From Butyrivibrio fibrisolvens (lineage in GTDB: Bacteria; Bacillota; Clostridia; Lachnospirales; Lachnospiraceae): DNA of 64,000 bases. The stretch lies in contig NZ_CP065800.1 of the NCBI RefSeq assembly GCF_023206215.1, forward strand, positions 2,666,001 to 2,730,000, written 5' to 3'. The notes beneath the pieces are model-generated. The model was not told the origin of the DNA, did not search any database, and was given only the letters and a program-made list of their open reading frames with translations. Below, piece by piece: positions 53,034-62,043 of this stretch (position 1 is its first letter; each line of letters starts with the position of its first letter). The position numbers and the translations under genes were made by a program.

Positions 53034-54182
53034 ATGGTTCTATGGATTTATCTGTTCCTTATTGTTTTTATCAATGGTTTTGAAGCAGGAGGCTATCAGG
53101 CAAGTCTCTATAGTATAGGACAGACTTATGATTTATCAGTGACAAGTAAGGGCTTATTTGCCTCCGTAGAGCTCTTTGCAACCATGCTGGCTCCTCTTGT
53201 ACTGGGGAATTGGGCAGACAGGACCAAAAAGCTTAGATGTCTACTGATCCTTCTCGGGATTCAGATCATTTTCTCTATTACTATTTTCATGAGTAATATT
53301 CAGCTTGTATTTATTGTTGGTATCTTTTTTCTGGGTCTTACAACAAGTGCTCTTCAGTTTATATCCATAGCAGCTCTTGCAGAGAGCTATCCTGCATCCG
53401 GCAAAAAGAAGATCGGCTTCATGACTTCAATGTATGCTCTTGGAGCTTTTTTGGCACCTTTATTCGTTGACTTTTTCATAAATAGCGGACTTACCTGGAA
53501 GATGCTCTTTGTATCACTGACTATAGGATCAGTGATAGCTTTTGCAGGCGTTGTCATATGCAAAAACCAAAAGGCAGAGACAGCATTTAGAACAGATAAC
53601 ATAAATGCTGGCAATACAGGATTTGTTGTTTGGGGTGTGCTTTTATTGTGCGTTGTCATGTGTATATATGTTGGCTTTGAGAATGGTTTTGCATTCTTTG
53701 TTGATACTTTGTTTGAAGAGGTATTTAGCTCCGGACTTGGCAAGTTCGCGCTTTCAATGTTCTGGGTAGTTATGATCCCATCAAGAGTGCTTGTAGGTCT
53801 TTTTTCAAAATACTCAAAGAAGATACTTATAGCTGCGATAATAGCTATTCCGCTTATTACAGTTGTTATTGCTTTTGCAAACAGCGCAGAACTTGTGATG
53901 GTACTTTGTATACCTTTGGGATTTGCTTGCGGCGCTATATATCCTAGCGTTCTTACAACGCTGATGGAGTATTCTGGAGATCGTAAGGCTACGGCTACCG
54001 CCATGATAACGACAGCTACAGGTATCGGAGGTGCTACATTTACCGCTCTTACCGGTATTCTTGCAGGTAGTATGGGACTTAGAGGAGCTATGATAGCTCT
54101 TTCAGCATTTTTTATCCTGTCACTTATATCAGTAATTGTATTGGGGCATATAGACTTATGGAAAGCCAAAAGCACAGAATAG
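53034..54182 (+). CDS. MFS transporter
   Basis: Twelve membrane helices fill 382 residues, with the MFS loop motif after helix 2 (LGNWADRTKKLRCL) and a duplicated half. GAGGT upstream marks the start. Likely an exporter or sugar/small-molecule carrier; nothing indicates the substrate. It is divergent from the EAL protein and ends 165 bases before the solute-binding protein gene. Confidence 0.88.
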   Translation: MVLWIYLFLIVFINGFEAGGYQASLYSIGQTYDLSVTSKGLFASVELFATMLAPLVLGNWADRTKKLRCLLILLGIQIIFSITIFMSNIQLVFIVGIFFLGLTTSALQFISIAALAESYPASGKKKIGFMTSMYALGAFLAPLFVDFFINSGLTWKMLFVSLTIGSVIAFAGVVICKNQKAETAFRTDNINAGNTGFVVWGVLLLCVVMCIYVGFENGFAFFVDTLFEEVFSSGLGKFALSMFWVVMIPSRVLVGLFSKYSKKILIAAIIAIPLITVVIAFANSAELVMVLCIPLGFACGAIYPSVLTTLMEYSGDRKATATAMITTATGIGGATFTALTGILAGSMGLRGAMIALSAFFILSLISVIVLGHIDLWKAKSTE

Positions 54183-54346
54183 TTTCATAAATGAAGTCTT
54201 TGAAGATACTTTTAAGAAGGCAGATCGGAATCTATCTATTAATGATTTATACATTCATTCCGATATCTATATAGATGATTTCCCACTTTTATATTATTAG
54301 TGCGAAGCTTTTTTGTTCTGATATAAGACAGAAAGGATTTAAAGCT

Positions 54347-55651
54347 ATGAAGAAAAGAATTGTTTGTTCTATGGTCCTGACAATGGCGCTTGTTTTTGGA
54401 ACTTCATGCTCTTCAAAGGAAACAGAAGATGTTCAGGAAACAGGTGCTACATCCACTGCAGAGTCTATCACTATCTTAAACATAAAAGGCGAAGTAGCTC
54501 CGCAGATGCAAGTGCTTGCTGATGAGTACAAAAATCAGACGGGCATTACGGTTAATGTCCTCGGAGTTGATGCCGGTGTTGATGCACAGGCTACTCTTAA
54601 GGGGTACTATCTGTCCGATCAGATGCCGGATATTATCGCTTGTGAATCAGCAGGATTTGGAAACTGGGAAGGACTTCTGGTAGATATGAGCGATCAGGAC
54701 TGGGCAGGAAGAACTGATGCCGCATATATTGATGAAACATATGGAACTATCGGATTTCCATATACTACGGAGGCTATAGGACTTGCCTATAATGCAGATA
54801 TTCTTGCAAAGGCCGGAGTTGATCCAGGGTCTATAACGGGACCTGACTCCATGAGGCAGGCCTTTGAAACAATCGATAGTAAAAAGAATGAACTAGGGCT
54901 TAAAGCTGTTATAGCTTACTGCACTGAACCTGAGAACCTTGGATGGTCTTGCGGAAACCATATCTTTGGAGCATACCTGGATTCAGGGCTTTCAAGGACA
55001 GATACGACTTATCTGGATATTCTGAATGATGGCGGTAAATTTGATGATGATAGATTCTCTGATTTTACAAGGATGATTGCTCTTTTTAATGAGTATTCTG
55101 ATCCTGACATTTTGGTAGATGGAACTTATGATGAGCAGGTTACGGGTTTTGCAAGCGGAGAGTATGCCTTTATAACACAAGGTTCATGGATAGGAGCATC
55201 GCTAACTGGAGATCTGTCTGATTATTATTCTAAAGCAGGTAATTTTGAAATAGGTATGATACCGTACTGTTATCAGGAAGGTATGGATACAATTTTGACC
55301 AGTGCTCCTTCATGGTGGGCTGTATCCAAGGAGGGGCAAGTTGAAGCATCACTTGCATTCCTTCAGTGGTGCTCAGAAGACAGCGCCCAGAAGATATTTG
55401 TAGAACAGGCAGGATTTGTAAGTCCTTTTAAAGATTGTAAATATGTTGCTTCAGATCCTTTTGCACCAGTGATCTCAGAATATATATCTTCTGGTAAGAC
55501 ATCAAGCTGGCACTGGATGGAGATGCCTGAGGGACTTGGTCAAAAAGGCTTTGCTTTTGCATTTTGCGATTTTGCCAAAGGAGAGCTGGATGAGGATGGG
55601 TTCTTACAAGAAATCAAGAAGATTGCAAGCGACTGGTATGCAAAGTTATAA
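54347..55651 (+). CDS. Extracellular solute-binding lipoprotein, family 1 type, paired with a chemoreceptor
   Basis: A lipobox FGTSC (Cys 22) follows the signal peptide. The rest is a two-lobed substrate-binding protein of the sugar ABC type (IKGEVAPQMQVLADEYKNQT, FPYTTEAIGLAYNADIL, SAPSWWAVSKEG). No permease or ATPase genes accompany it. Instead a chemoreceptor starts 12 bases downstream, so it probably presents a ligand to that receptor. AAAGGA before ATG 54347 is the start; an in-frame ATG at 54275 adds an implausible leader. Confidence 0.87.
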   Translation: MKKRIVCSMVLTMALVFGTSCSSKETEDVQETGATSTAESITILNIKGEVAPQMQVLADEYKNQTGITVNVLGVDAGVDAQATLKGYYLSDQMPDIIACESAGFGNWEGLLVDMSDQDWAGRTDAAYIDETYGTIGFPYTTEAIGLAYNADILAKAGVDPGSITGPDSMRQAFETIDSKKNELGLKAVIAYCTEPENLGWSCGNHIFGAYLDSGLSRTDTTYLDILNDGGKFDDDRFSDFTRMIALFNEYSDPDILVDGTYDEQVTGFASGEYAFITQGSWIGASLTGDLSDYYSKAGNFEIGMIPYCYQEGMDTILTSAPSWWAVSKEGQVEASLAFLQWCSEDSAQKIFVEQAGFVSPFKDCKYVASDPFAPVISEYISSGKTSSWHWMEMPEGLGQKGFAFAFCDFAKGELDEDGFLQEIKKIASDWYAKL

Positions 55652-55663
55652 GGAGGACGAGGT

Positions 55664-57421
55664 ATGAATAAAAAAAGTAAAGTTAATGTACTAAGTTCTA
55701 TCATGTTTCTGATTGCTGCCGGTAATGTAGCAATTCTTCTGGCTTTTATCGTTGTCATGAGTATGGTGATCTCATCTATGACAACATCAACTAATACAAG
55801 TGTTGATATGTTCGGACAGATGATGAATATCACTACTGGAGAAGCTAAGCTTAAAAGTGATGTAATGTCACTTTTTGATCAGGCAACAGGGTATGTGGCA
55901 GCAGAAGCTGTAGAGACGCAGACAGCTCTTTTGCCACAGATAGAACAAGTCAAGAAGGACATCTCAGAAGATATCAGTTCACTTAGAAGCGAATTCGCAG
56001 CACTTGATAATGAAAGTGCAACTACCAAGATGGATGAGATAGAAGCTCAGTATGGAAGGCTTGTTAAGTTCGTTGAATCTTCCATGGAGAGGAAGGATGC
56101 AGGGGATCAGGCTTCTGCTTATACGATACTCTTCGATAAGGCTGAAATACAGAAAGTTGCCATATTCCATTCAACCAAGGTACTTGATCAGGCAATAAGT
56201 GATTCTTCTAACAATACGATAGATGCTATGAACATACTTCTGATTAGAGGTAAAGTGACCTCATACATCGGAATATTCGTAATAATAGCTGTTATAATAG
56301 TAAGCTTCCTTTTGAGCTATATTAATGTTGTCAAAAAGATAAGAAGTATACGCAGCGAAGTAAATGGCATCATTGATGGAATTGAAAGCGGCAATGGCGA
56401 TCTGACAGCCAGAATCAATACAAAGACCAAGTCAGAGCTATCATATATTACTTCCGGTATAAATAATTTCATAGAGACATTGCAGCTTATTATGAAAGAT
56501 GTTAAAGATGGATCCGTAGTACTTGCATCATCATCGGCAGAAGTATCATCCCAACTTCATATGGTAGATGACAATGTAACCAATACATCAGCAGCACTGG
56601 AAGAATTGTCTGCAAGTATGGAGACGGTATCAGGCAATGTAAATAGTATCAATGACAGTGTAGACGACGTCAAATCAGCTGCACAGCAGATTGCGGACGA
56701 AGCTACAGAAGGAACCAAGACAGCCAATGCTATAAAAGCGGAGGCAGATGAACTTAAAGAACAGGTATTTAAGAAAAAATCAGAAGCAAGTGAACAGGTT
56801 GAAAGATTGTCAGAAACACTTAGAGAATCTGTTCATGAATCTGAAAAGGTCGGTAAGATCAATGAACTTACAAATGTCATCCTTGATATAGCAGGACAGA
56901 CCAATCTGCTGGCTCTCAATGCTTCAATTGAGGCTGCAAGAGCAGGCGAAGCAGGTAAGGGCTTTGCTGTAGTAGCTACAGAGATCAGCTCACTTGCAGA
57001 AAATTCAAGGAATACAGCTGCAAACATACAAGAGATAAGTGGTGAAGTTACTAATGCTGTTAATGACCTTGCCAAAAATGCTCAGGCAATGCTTGACTAT
57101 ATCAATGGTCAGGTTATAAGTGATTACGATGAATTCGTAGCTACCGGAGAGAAATACGAACACACAGCAGACATAATGGAAGAGATGCTTGGAAATTTCA
57201 ATAATAGAGCTGAAAACCTTAATGGCATAATGACTGAGATGGTTGACTCTGTTCAGATGATAAGTACTTCAGTACTTGAAAGCTCGCAGGCTATATCCCA
57301 GTCAGCTACAAGCTCGCAGGAAATCGTCGGAGGTATAAGGAAGATATCGGAAGCTATCGACAAAAACACCGAAGTAACCGAACAGCTCAATGAAACAACC
57401 CAGAAGTTCACTTCATTGTAA
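55664..57421 (+). CDS. Methyl-accepting chemotaxis protein with periplasmic-type sensor domain
   Basis: The layout is classic: membrane helix (about 12-37), external helical sensor (40-200), second helix (202-222), HAMP (225-280) and a signalling domain whose tip is [26 protein letters not shown] precedes ATG 55664. The four-helix external domain could dock the solute-binding protein encoded just upstream. A terminator follows at 57504. Confidence 0.92.
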   Translation: MNKKSKVNVLSSIMFLIAAGNVAILLAFIVVMSMVISSMTTSTNTSVDMFGQMMNITTGEAKLKSDVMSLFDQATGYVAAEAVETQTALLPQIEQVKKDISEDISSLRSEFAALDNESATTKMDEIEAQYGRLVKFVESSMERKDAGDQASAYTILFDKAEIQKVAIFHSTKVLDQAISDSSNNTIDAMNILLIRGKVTSYIGIFVIIAVIIVSFLLSYINVVKKIRSIRSEVNGIIDGIESGNGDLTARINTKTKSELSYITSGINNFIETLQLIMKDVKDGSVVLASSSAEVSSQLHMVDDNVTNTSAALEELSASMETVSGNVNSINDSVDDVKSAAQQIADEATEGTKTANAIKAEADELKEQVFKKKSEASEQVERLSETLRESVHESEKVGKINELTNVILDIAGQTNLLALNASIEAARAGEAGKGFAVVATEISSLAENSRNTAANIQEISGEVTNAVNDLAKNAQAMLDYINGQVISDYDEFVATGEKYEHTADIMEEMLGNFNNRAENLNGIMTEMVDSVQMISTSVLESSQAISQSATSSQEIVGGIRKISEAIDKNTEVTEQLNETTQKFTSL

Positions 57422-57503
57422 TTTATTGATATTATAACGTTCAAATATTTTAGAATTAGTGGATTTTGCGGTAATTTGGCAAGCTGGAAGCAAAGTAGAC
57501 ATA

Positions 57504-57545
57504 AAAGAGACAATCGTTTCAAATAAGCAGATTGTCTCTTTTTTT
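57504..57545 (+). terminator. Terminator after the chemoreceptor
   Basis: A perfect 12-bp stem AAAGAGACAATC/GATTGTCTCTTT with a T-run. Confidence 0.9.
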
Positions 57546-57605
57546 AATACGTAATAAATGATAAAGTGTAGAATGTGTAGAAAACAGTAATGGGAGGTGC
57601 ATTAG

Positions 57606-58079
57606 ATGTCGTATTTAGTTCGAAGAGCAATAGAGAAAGATATTCCATCACTCATGGAACTTTTAAAGCAGGTCAACAAGGTTCATTATGATGGCAGGCC
57701 TGATCTTTTTAAATTAGAAACCAAGTATTCACCGGATGAATTAAGTAAGATCATAGCCGATAATGATACACCTGTATTTGTATGCGAGGGTGAAGGTGGT
57801 AAAGTTTTGGGACACGGCTTTTGCGTAATGCAAAGACCTGAGAATACGAGGCTTTTAACAGATATTTTGACACTATACATAGATGATATATGTGTTGATG
57901 AGTCTGCAAGAGGCATGCATGTGGGCGAAGCTATCTATGAGCATATTATAGAGTACGCCCGCAGTAATGGTTGTTACAATGTCACTCTTAATGTCTGGAG
58001 CTGTAATCCCGGTGCAATGAAGTTCTATGAGAAGATGGGGCTTGTGCCTTATAAAGTGGGGATGGAGAAGATTTTGTGA
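57606..58079 (+). CDS. GNAT-family N-acetyltransferase
   Basis: The 157-residue GNAT fold is clear: LVRRAIEKDIPSLMELL at the start, the motif A strand and acetyl-CoA loop in DDICVDESARGMHVGEAIYE, and NVWSCNPGAMKFYEKMG at the end. It acetylates an amine of a small molecule or protein; the substrate is unknown. GGGAGG upstream fixes the start. Confidence 0.88.
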   Translation: MSYLVRRAIEKDIPSLMELLKQVNKVHYDGRPDLFKLETKYSPDELSKIIADNDTPVFVCEGEGGKVLGHGFCVMQRPENTRLLTDILTLYIDDICVDESARGMHVGEAIYEHIIEYARSNGCYNVTLNVWSCNPGAMKFYEKMGLVPYKVGMEKIL

Positions 58080-58407
58080 TAGTATTTACTGATTGGCTAA
58101 AACTCTATATCTGACAGTGGCAGTATCCGGTTGTCATTTTTTACAAAGATTAGCGCAACTAGTTGCAGTTTTCTAAATTACATCGTATTATCCAAATTCA
58201 TGTTGTACAATGACATAGAAGTACATCCATGTACTTCTGGACATGTCTTCGTTACATCCTGTAAAGGGACATAGAAATACATCCATGTATTTCTGGACAT
58301 GTCTTCGTTACATCCTGTAAAGGGACATAGAAGTACATCCATGTACTTCTGGACATGTCTACATTACATCCTGTAATGGGACAATTTACCTATATGAGAG
58401 GGATAAT
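58080..58407. other. Intergenic region upstream of GH35 dominated by repeats
   Basis: The first 130 bases show nothing of note. Bases 58212-58379 are the 56-bp tandem array. GAGAGG before ATG 58408 is the ribosome binding site. Confidence 0.6.
58212..58379 (+). repeat. Three tandem 56-bp repeats, each with a perfect 22-bp palindrome
   Basis: Units begin at 58212, 58268 and 58324 with no spacers. Each holds AGAAGTACAT-CC-ATGTACTTCT (58217-58238, 58273-58294, 58329-58350) and a smaller TTACA-TCC-TGTAA. In unit 2 both arms change together, GAAGTAC to GAAATAC and GTACTTC to GTATTTC, so symmetry is kept. Flanking GACAT and ATGTC extend the pairing with a bulge. The array ends 28 bases before the GH35 start. 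Confidence 0.9.
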
Positions 58408-60507
58408 ATGATATATAAATTCAAGCAGTCTGAAAGTAAAGAACTAGTCAGAGACCATCTTAAAATGGGTGGTTCAAATCCTGATGGCGAAGTGATAAGT
58501 GTTACCAATAAGTATTTTGAAAAGGGCGGAAAACCCTGGATCGGAATAATGGGAGAGTATCACTTCTCAAGAGATTCAAGAGATAACTGGTACGATGAAC
58601 TGTGTAAGATGAAGGCCGGCGGCATCACTATAGTTGCAACTTATCTTTTCTGGATCTACCATGAAGAGATTGAGGGAGAGTTCGACTTCTCGGGTGATCT
58701 TGATATCAGGAAGTTTGTTGAGGATGCAAGAAGAGCAGGATTATATGTGATCCTTAGAATAGGACCATGGGCACACGGCGAATGCAGAAACGGCGGATTT
58801 CCTGACTGGCTTGTTCAAAAGGACTATAAGCTTAGAGACAATAACGAGCAGTATATGGCCAAAGCCAGAATCTGGTATGAGAAGATTTATGAGCAGGTCA
58901 AGGGACTATTCTATAAAGATGGTGGCAATATAATTGGTATACAGTTTGAAAACGAACTTGTGGACAATGCGCCTCACCTTCTGGCTCTGAAGAAGCTTGC
59001 CCTTGAAATTGGTTATGAAGCTCCAATCTATACAGTTACAGGGTGGAACAGTATCTACGGAGCTGAGATCCCTGTAGAAGAGGTGGTTCCTGTCTTTGGA
59101 GCATATGTAGAAGCTCCATGGGCTGATAGTACAGATAAGCTTCCTCTTTCACCTCATTATGTTTTTAATACTACAAGGAATGATACGGCGATAGGTGCTG
59201 ATCTTATCAAAGACAGTAATGAAAGTGGCTGGCAGCTTCCATATGAGAACTATCCATATGCAACTTGCGAACTTGGCGCAGGTCTTCATTCAACTCATCA
59301 CAGACGAGTAGTAGTATCCGGAATGGATGCATATGCGCTTTCACTTGTTAAGCTTGGATGTGGTAACAATCTCATCGGTTATTATATGTACCACGGCGGA
59401 ACTAACAAGATCGGCAAGTTGTCCACTTTTAATGAATCCAAGGCTTCAGGATATCCTAATGATTATCCGATTCTGAATTATGATTTCCATACTGCCATGA
59501 CCTCTTATGGTGAAGTTAGAGACCAGTACAGACTCCTTAATCTGATACACCTTTTTGTTAATGATTTTGGGCAGATACTCGCTCCTATGGATAATGTAGG
59601 TTCTACTAAGGACGTAGCTGCTGATGATCTTACCTCTCTTCGATATGCCATGAGAACTGATGGTAGAAGCGGCTTTGTATTTATCAATCACCATCAAAGG
59701 CTTGCAGAGCTTGAGGATACTAAAGATGTCGTAATCGATACCGGAAGCGTTATATTTCCAAGTATTAGTGTTACTGGCGATAAAGCTTTCTTTCTTCCAT
59801 TTAATATGGATACTGACGCAGGCAACCTTGTATATGCAACAGCTCAGCCTCTTTGCAAGACAGATAATACCTACTTCTTCGTAGAAATCGATGGAATAGC
59901 GCCGGAATATAAGTTTGATGATGAAGATGTTATCAGTCAAAAGAGCTTTGTGAGAAACGGATATAAATTTGTCACAATCTCATTTGAGCAGGCACTATAT
60001 GCAAGAAAGCTTGGTGGCAAGCTATATATCGGCGATGGAGTGGACTTGTACGAGGAAGATGGCAAGATCAGACAGATTCATGACGGTGCATTTGAGTACT
60101 ATGTATGGAACGGCGAGGACTTTGAAGAAGTCGGCGTATTAAATGATGATGAAAAGTTTGTGATCTCTTCTGATGAAGATAGAGACAAGATCGCTTTAAA
60201 TGAATTTGAAAAGCCTCACCTGTTCCAAGAAGGTATAGATGAGCCATTCACGCCTACGTACCTGGATGAGCTTAATATGGGCTGTGAGAGAAAAAGATTC
60301 TGGAGGAAGCTGACTGTTGATAAGCCGGAAGGATTTGTAAATATAAGATATGAAGGCGACGCAGCGCAGATTTATGCTGATGGCAAGCTTGTTGCCGATG
60401 AATATTATATAGGCGAGAGATTCAGAATCCCTGCAAAACTTATCTATGGCAAGGAAAGTTATCTTGTATATTCAGAGCTTAAGGATGACTGCTATAGGGA
60501 ATTTTGA
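58408..60507 (+). CDS. Beta-galactosidase-like enzyme, glycoside hydrolase family 35
   Basis: The GH35 barrel starts at about residue 35 (KPWIGIMGEYHFSRDSRDNW). The acid/base is in GIQFENELVD and the nucleophile in YATCELGAGL. ILRIGPWAHGECRNGGFPDW is the family's sugar-binding stretch. C-terminal beta domains follow. There is no signal peptide, so it is cytosolic. It is a single gene with a strong terminator and an unusual palindrome array upstream that may control it. Confidence 0.9.
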   Translation: MIYKFKQSESKELVRDHLKMGGSNPDGEVISVTNKYFEKGGKPWIGIMGEYHFSRDSRDNWYDELCKMKAGGITIVATYLFWIYHEEIEGEFDFSGDLDIRKFVEDARRAGLYVILRIGPWAHGECRNGGFPDWLVQKDYKLRDNNEQYMAKARIWYEKIYEQVKGLFYKDGGNIIGIQFENELVDNAPHLLALKKLALEIGYEAPIYTVTGWNSIYGAEIPVEEVVPVFGAYVEAPWADSTDKLPLSPHYVFNTTRNDTAIGADLIKDSNESGWQLPYENYPYATCELGAGLHSTHHRRVVVSGMDAYALSLVKLGCGNNLIGYYMYHGGTNKIGKLSTFNESKASGYPNDYPILNYDFHTAMTSYGEVRDQYRLLNLIHLFVNDFGQILAPMDNVGSTKDVAADDLTSLRYAMRTDGRSGFVFINHHQRLAELEDTKDVVIDTGSVIFPSISVTGDKAFFLPFNMDTDAGNLVYATAQPLCKTDNTYFFVEIDGIAPEYKFDDEDVISQKSFVRNGYKFVTISFEQALYARKLGGKLYIGDGVDLYEEDGKIRQIHDGAFEYYVWNGEDFEEVGVLNDDEKFVISSDEDRDKIALNEFEKPHLFQEGIDEPFTPTYLDELNMGCERKRFWRKLTVDKPEGFVNIRYEGDAAQIYADGKLVADEYYIGERFRIPAKLIYGKESYLVYSELKDDCYREF

Positions 60508-60569
60508 AGTAATAATTCATAATTCCCGCTGGTCCGTCCTGTGAGTAGTTCGAAGTAAAAATGGTTCCT

Positions 60570-60616
60570 GATTTTTCTATAGCTTATTACTATAGAAAAA
60601 TCGAGGAGCTTTTTTT
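60570..60616 (+). terminator. Terminator of the GH35 gene
   Basis: A perfect 13-bp stem GATTTTTCTATAG/CTATAGAAAAATC, partly extended outward, then T7. Confidence 0.8.
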
Positions 60617-60667
60617 ATGGATAAAAAGTTGATCCACGTTGATTTAGCATATTTTGAGGACGATTAA
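60617..60667 (+). CDS. Possible 16-residue peptide
   Basis: ATG right after the terminator T-run encodes MDKKLIHVDLAYFEDD. GAGGAGC lies 9 bases upstream, but it belongs to the hairpin. Probably chance. Confidence 0.12.
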   Translation: MDKKLIHVDLAYFEDD

Positions 60668-60888
60668 GCAAAGATATAGTTGATTATAATTGTTTGTAGT
60701 CTATAATAGTCTTGGTACATTTGAGATATACTTATTAAACATCAATATATATTATGAGTATACTTTTTCGTTTGCTGTATCAGAGATACTGATAAGAACT
60801 GAAAAAGGATTAATAGCAGAAATAAAGATTATAACCAACTGCCAATATCATAATAAATCTTACAGACATAACCTGAGAGGACATCATC

Positions 60889-62028
60889 ATGACATTAAAA
60901 GCTTACATTAATCCGGATTTTACATTGGGCGAAAAATTTATTTTTTTCATAATAGCGCTTGTAGGAATCCTACTATGCACATTTGGTGCAAGATTTGTTA
61001 CTAGATTGGTTGCCGGCGGACGAAGTAGTGACAAGAATGAGCTTCTTATAAAAGCAGATAGCAACGTAGAACTCTTTTATGAAATGATAATCTCAGGAAC
61101 TTCTGTTATGTCATTCGCAGTTTCTTATGTTGTATGTAACCATATCTATTCGTTGATACAGACAAGTGGAGAGTCAGGTGCGGGATGGATGCTTTTTTAT
61201 AATATATGGAGTGATGGCAAGGACTTTGCATTACTACTACTGATCTGCCTGTCCTGCGTTCTTAATACAATTCTTGATAAAATAGTCATCCCTCTTAAAG
61301 TGATTGACAGAGACAAAAAAGCTACAGTCCGCATGCTTAGTATGTTCTATGTAATCATCATTTTGGTATACCTTAATATAATAGGTGATGAAAGCGAATA
61401 TAGCCCTGTAATGATGTATTATCTGGGACTTATGATCGGACGATTTGTATATTTTGATGCATCATTTAAAGACTTTGTAATTGCACTTAAGAATATGTTT
61501 GTCAATCTCCATCTTCTTATCATGGGGCTTATACTTACAGGAGTCCTGTGTTATATAGGATTTAGTGCAGGGTATCTGCTGGAGCGTAATTATTATATTG
61601 TTGGTATATTCTACACGCATCTATTTATGCTTATTGCTGTATTTGTATTGCATCACGGCTATACCATTTTAAAGATGTTCAGAAAACCGGTTCAGCAAAA
61701 TACGAGATATCAGGAAGCTGATTATAACGGTAATCCATATACTAATGGTGATGTATATAATAACAGGCCTGTAAATAGAGGACAGAATCCAAAAGCTCCA
61801 TATAATAAAGCTCAAAATTTGAAAATGCCTAACAAAGCTAATGTTAACAAGAATACTAATATAGCTATAAATAGAAAAACTAATGTGTCAGCAAACAGGA
61901 GTACTAATGTGTCAGCAAATAGAAATACTAATATGACTGCAAATAGAAGTACTAATATGGCTATAAACAGAAATGCCAATGTACCTACAAATAGAAATAC
62001 CAACAAACATACTTCTAATAATAGGTAA
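60889..62028 (+). CDS. Membrane protein with asparagine-rich octad-repeat tail, hypothetical
   Basis: About eight membrane helices span residues 15-290. A hydrophilic C-terminal tail of about 90 residues follows, ending in seven perfect-length 8-residue repeats of the type NRxTNxxA (from residue 320). GAGAGG before ATG 60889 supports the start. I do not recognise the family. The tail is uncharged apart from Arg/Lys and should be disordered. A terminator overlaps the end of the converging AraC gene. Confidence 0.75.
   Translation: MTLKAYINPDFTLGEKFIFFIIALVGILLCTFGARFVTRLVAGGRSSDKNELLIKADSNVELFYEMIISGTSVMSFAVSYVVCNHIYSLIQTSGESGAGWMLFYNIWSDGKDFALLLLICLSCVLNTILDKIVIPLKVIDRDKKATVRMLSMFYVIIILVYLNIIGDESEYSPVMMYYLGLMIGRFVYFDASFKDFVIALKNMFVNLHLLIMGLILTGVLCYIGFSAGYLLERNYYIVGIFYTHLFMLIAVFVLHHGYTILKMFRKPVQQNTRYQEADYNGNPYTNGDVYNNRPVNRGQNPKAPYNKAQNLKMPNKANVNKNTNIAINRKTNVSANRSTNVSANRNTNMTANRSTNMAINRNANVPTNRNTNKHTSNNR
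61846..62013 (+). repeat. Seven in-frame 24-bp repeats
   Basis: The DNA coding the octad tail repeats every 24 bases with units near AATAGAAATACTAAT plus nine variable bases, all in frame. Confidence 0.8.
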
Positions 62029-62043
62029 GCTTGGCACGGAATG

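Larger units (their letters stand above)
60508..60888. other. Intergenic region, 381 bp
   Basis: It holds the GH35 terminator (60570-60616), a 16-residue ORF (60617-60667), and an AT-rich stretch with no further structure I can support. Confidence 0.5.

Noticed and set aside
53387..54175. 262-residue minus-strand ORF
   Set aside because: It is antisense to the MFS transporter and its composition mirrors the helix codons.
54275..54346. N-terminal extension of the solute-binding protein
   Set aside because: The extra 24 residues would precede a perfect lipoprotein signal peptide and have no ribosome binding site.
58212..58379. CRISPR array
   Set aside because: The 56-bp units abut with no unique spacers, and no cas gene is near.
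60690..60911. 73-residue plus-strand ORF
   Set aside because: No ribosome binding site; it overlaps the start of the next gene in another frame and lies in an AT-rich spacer.
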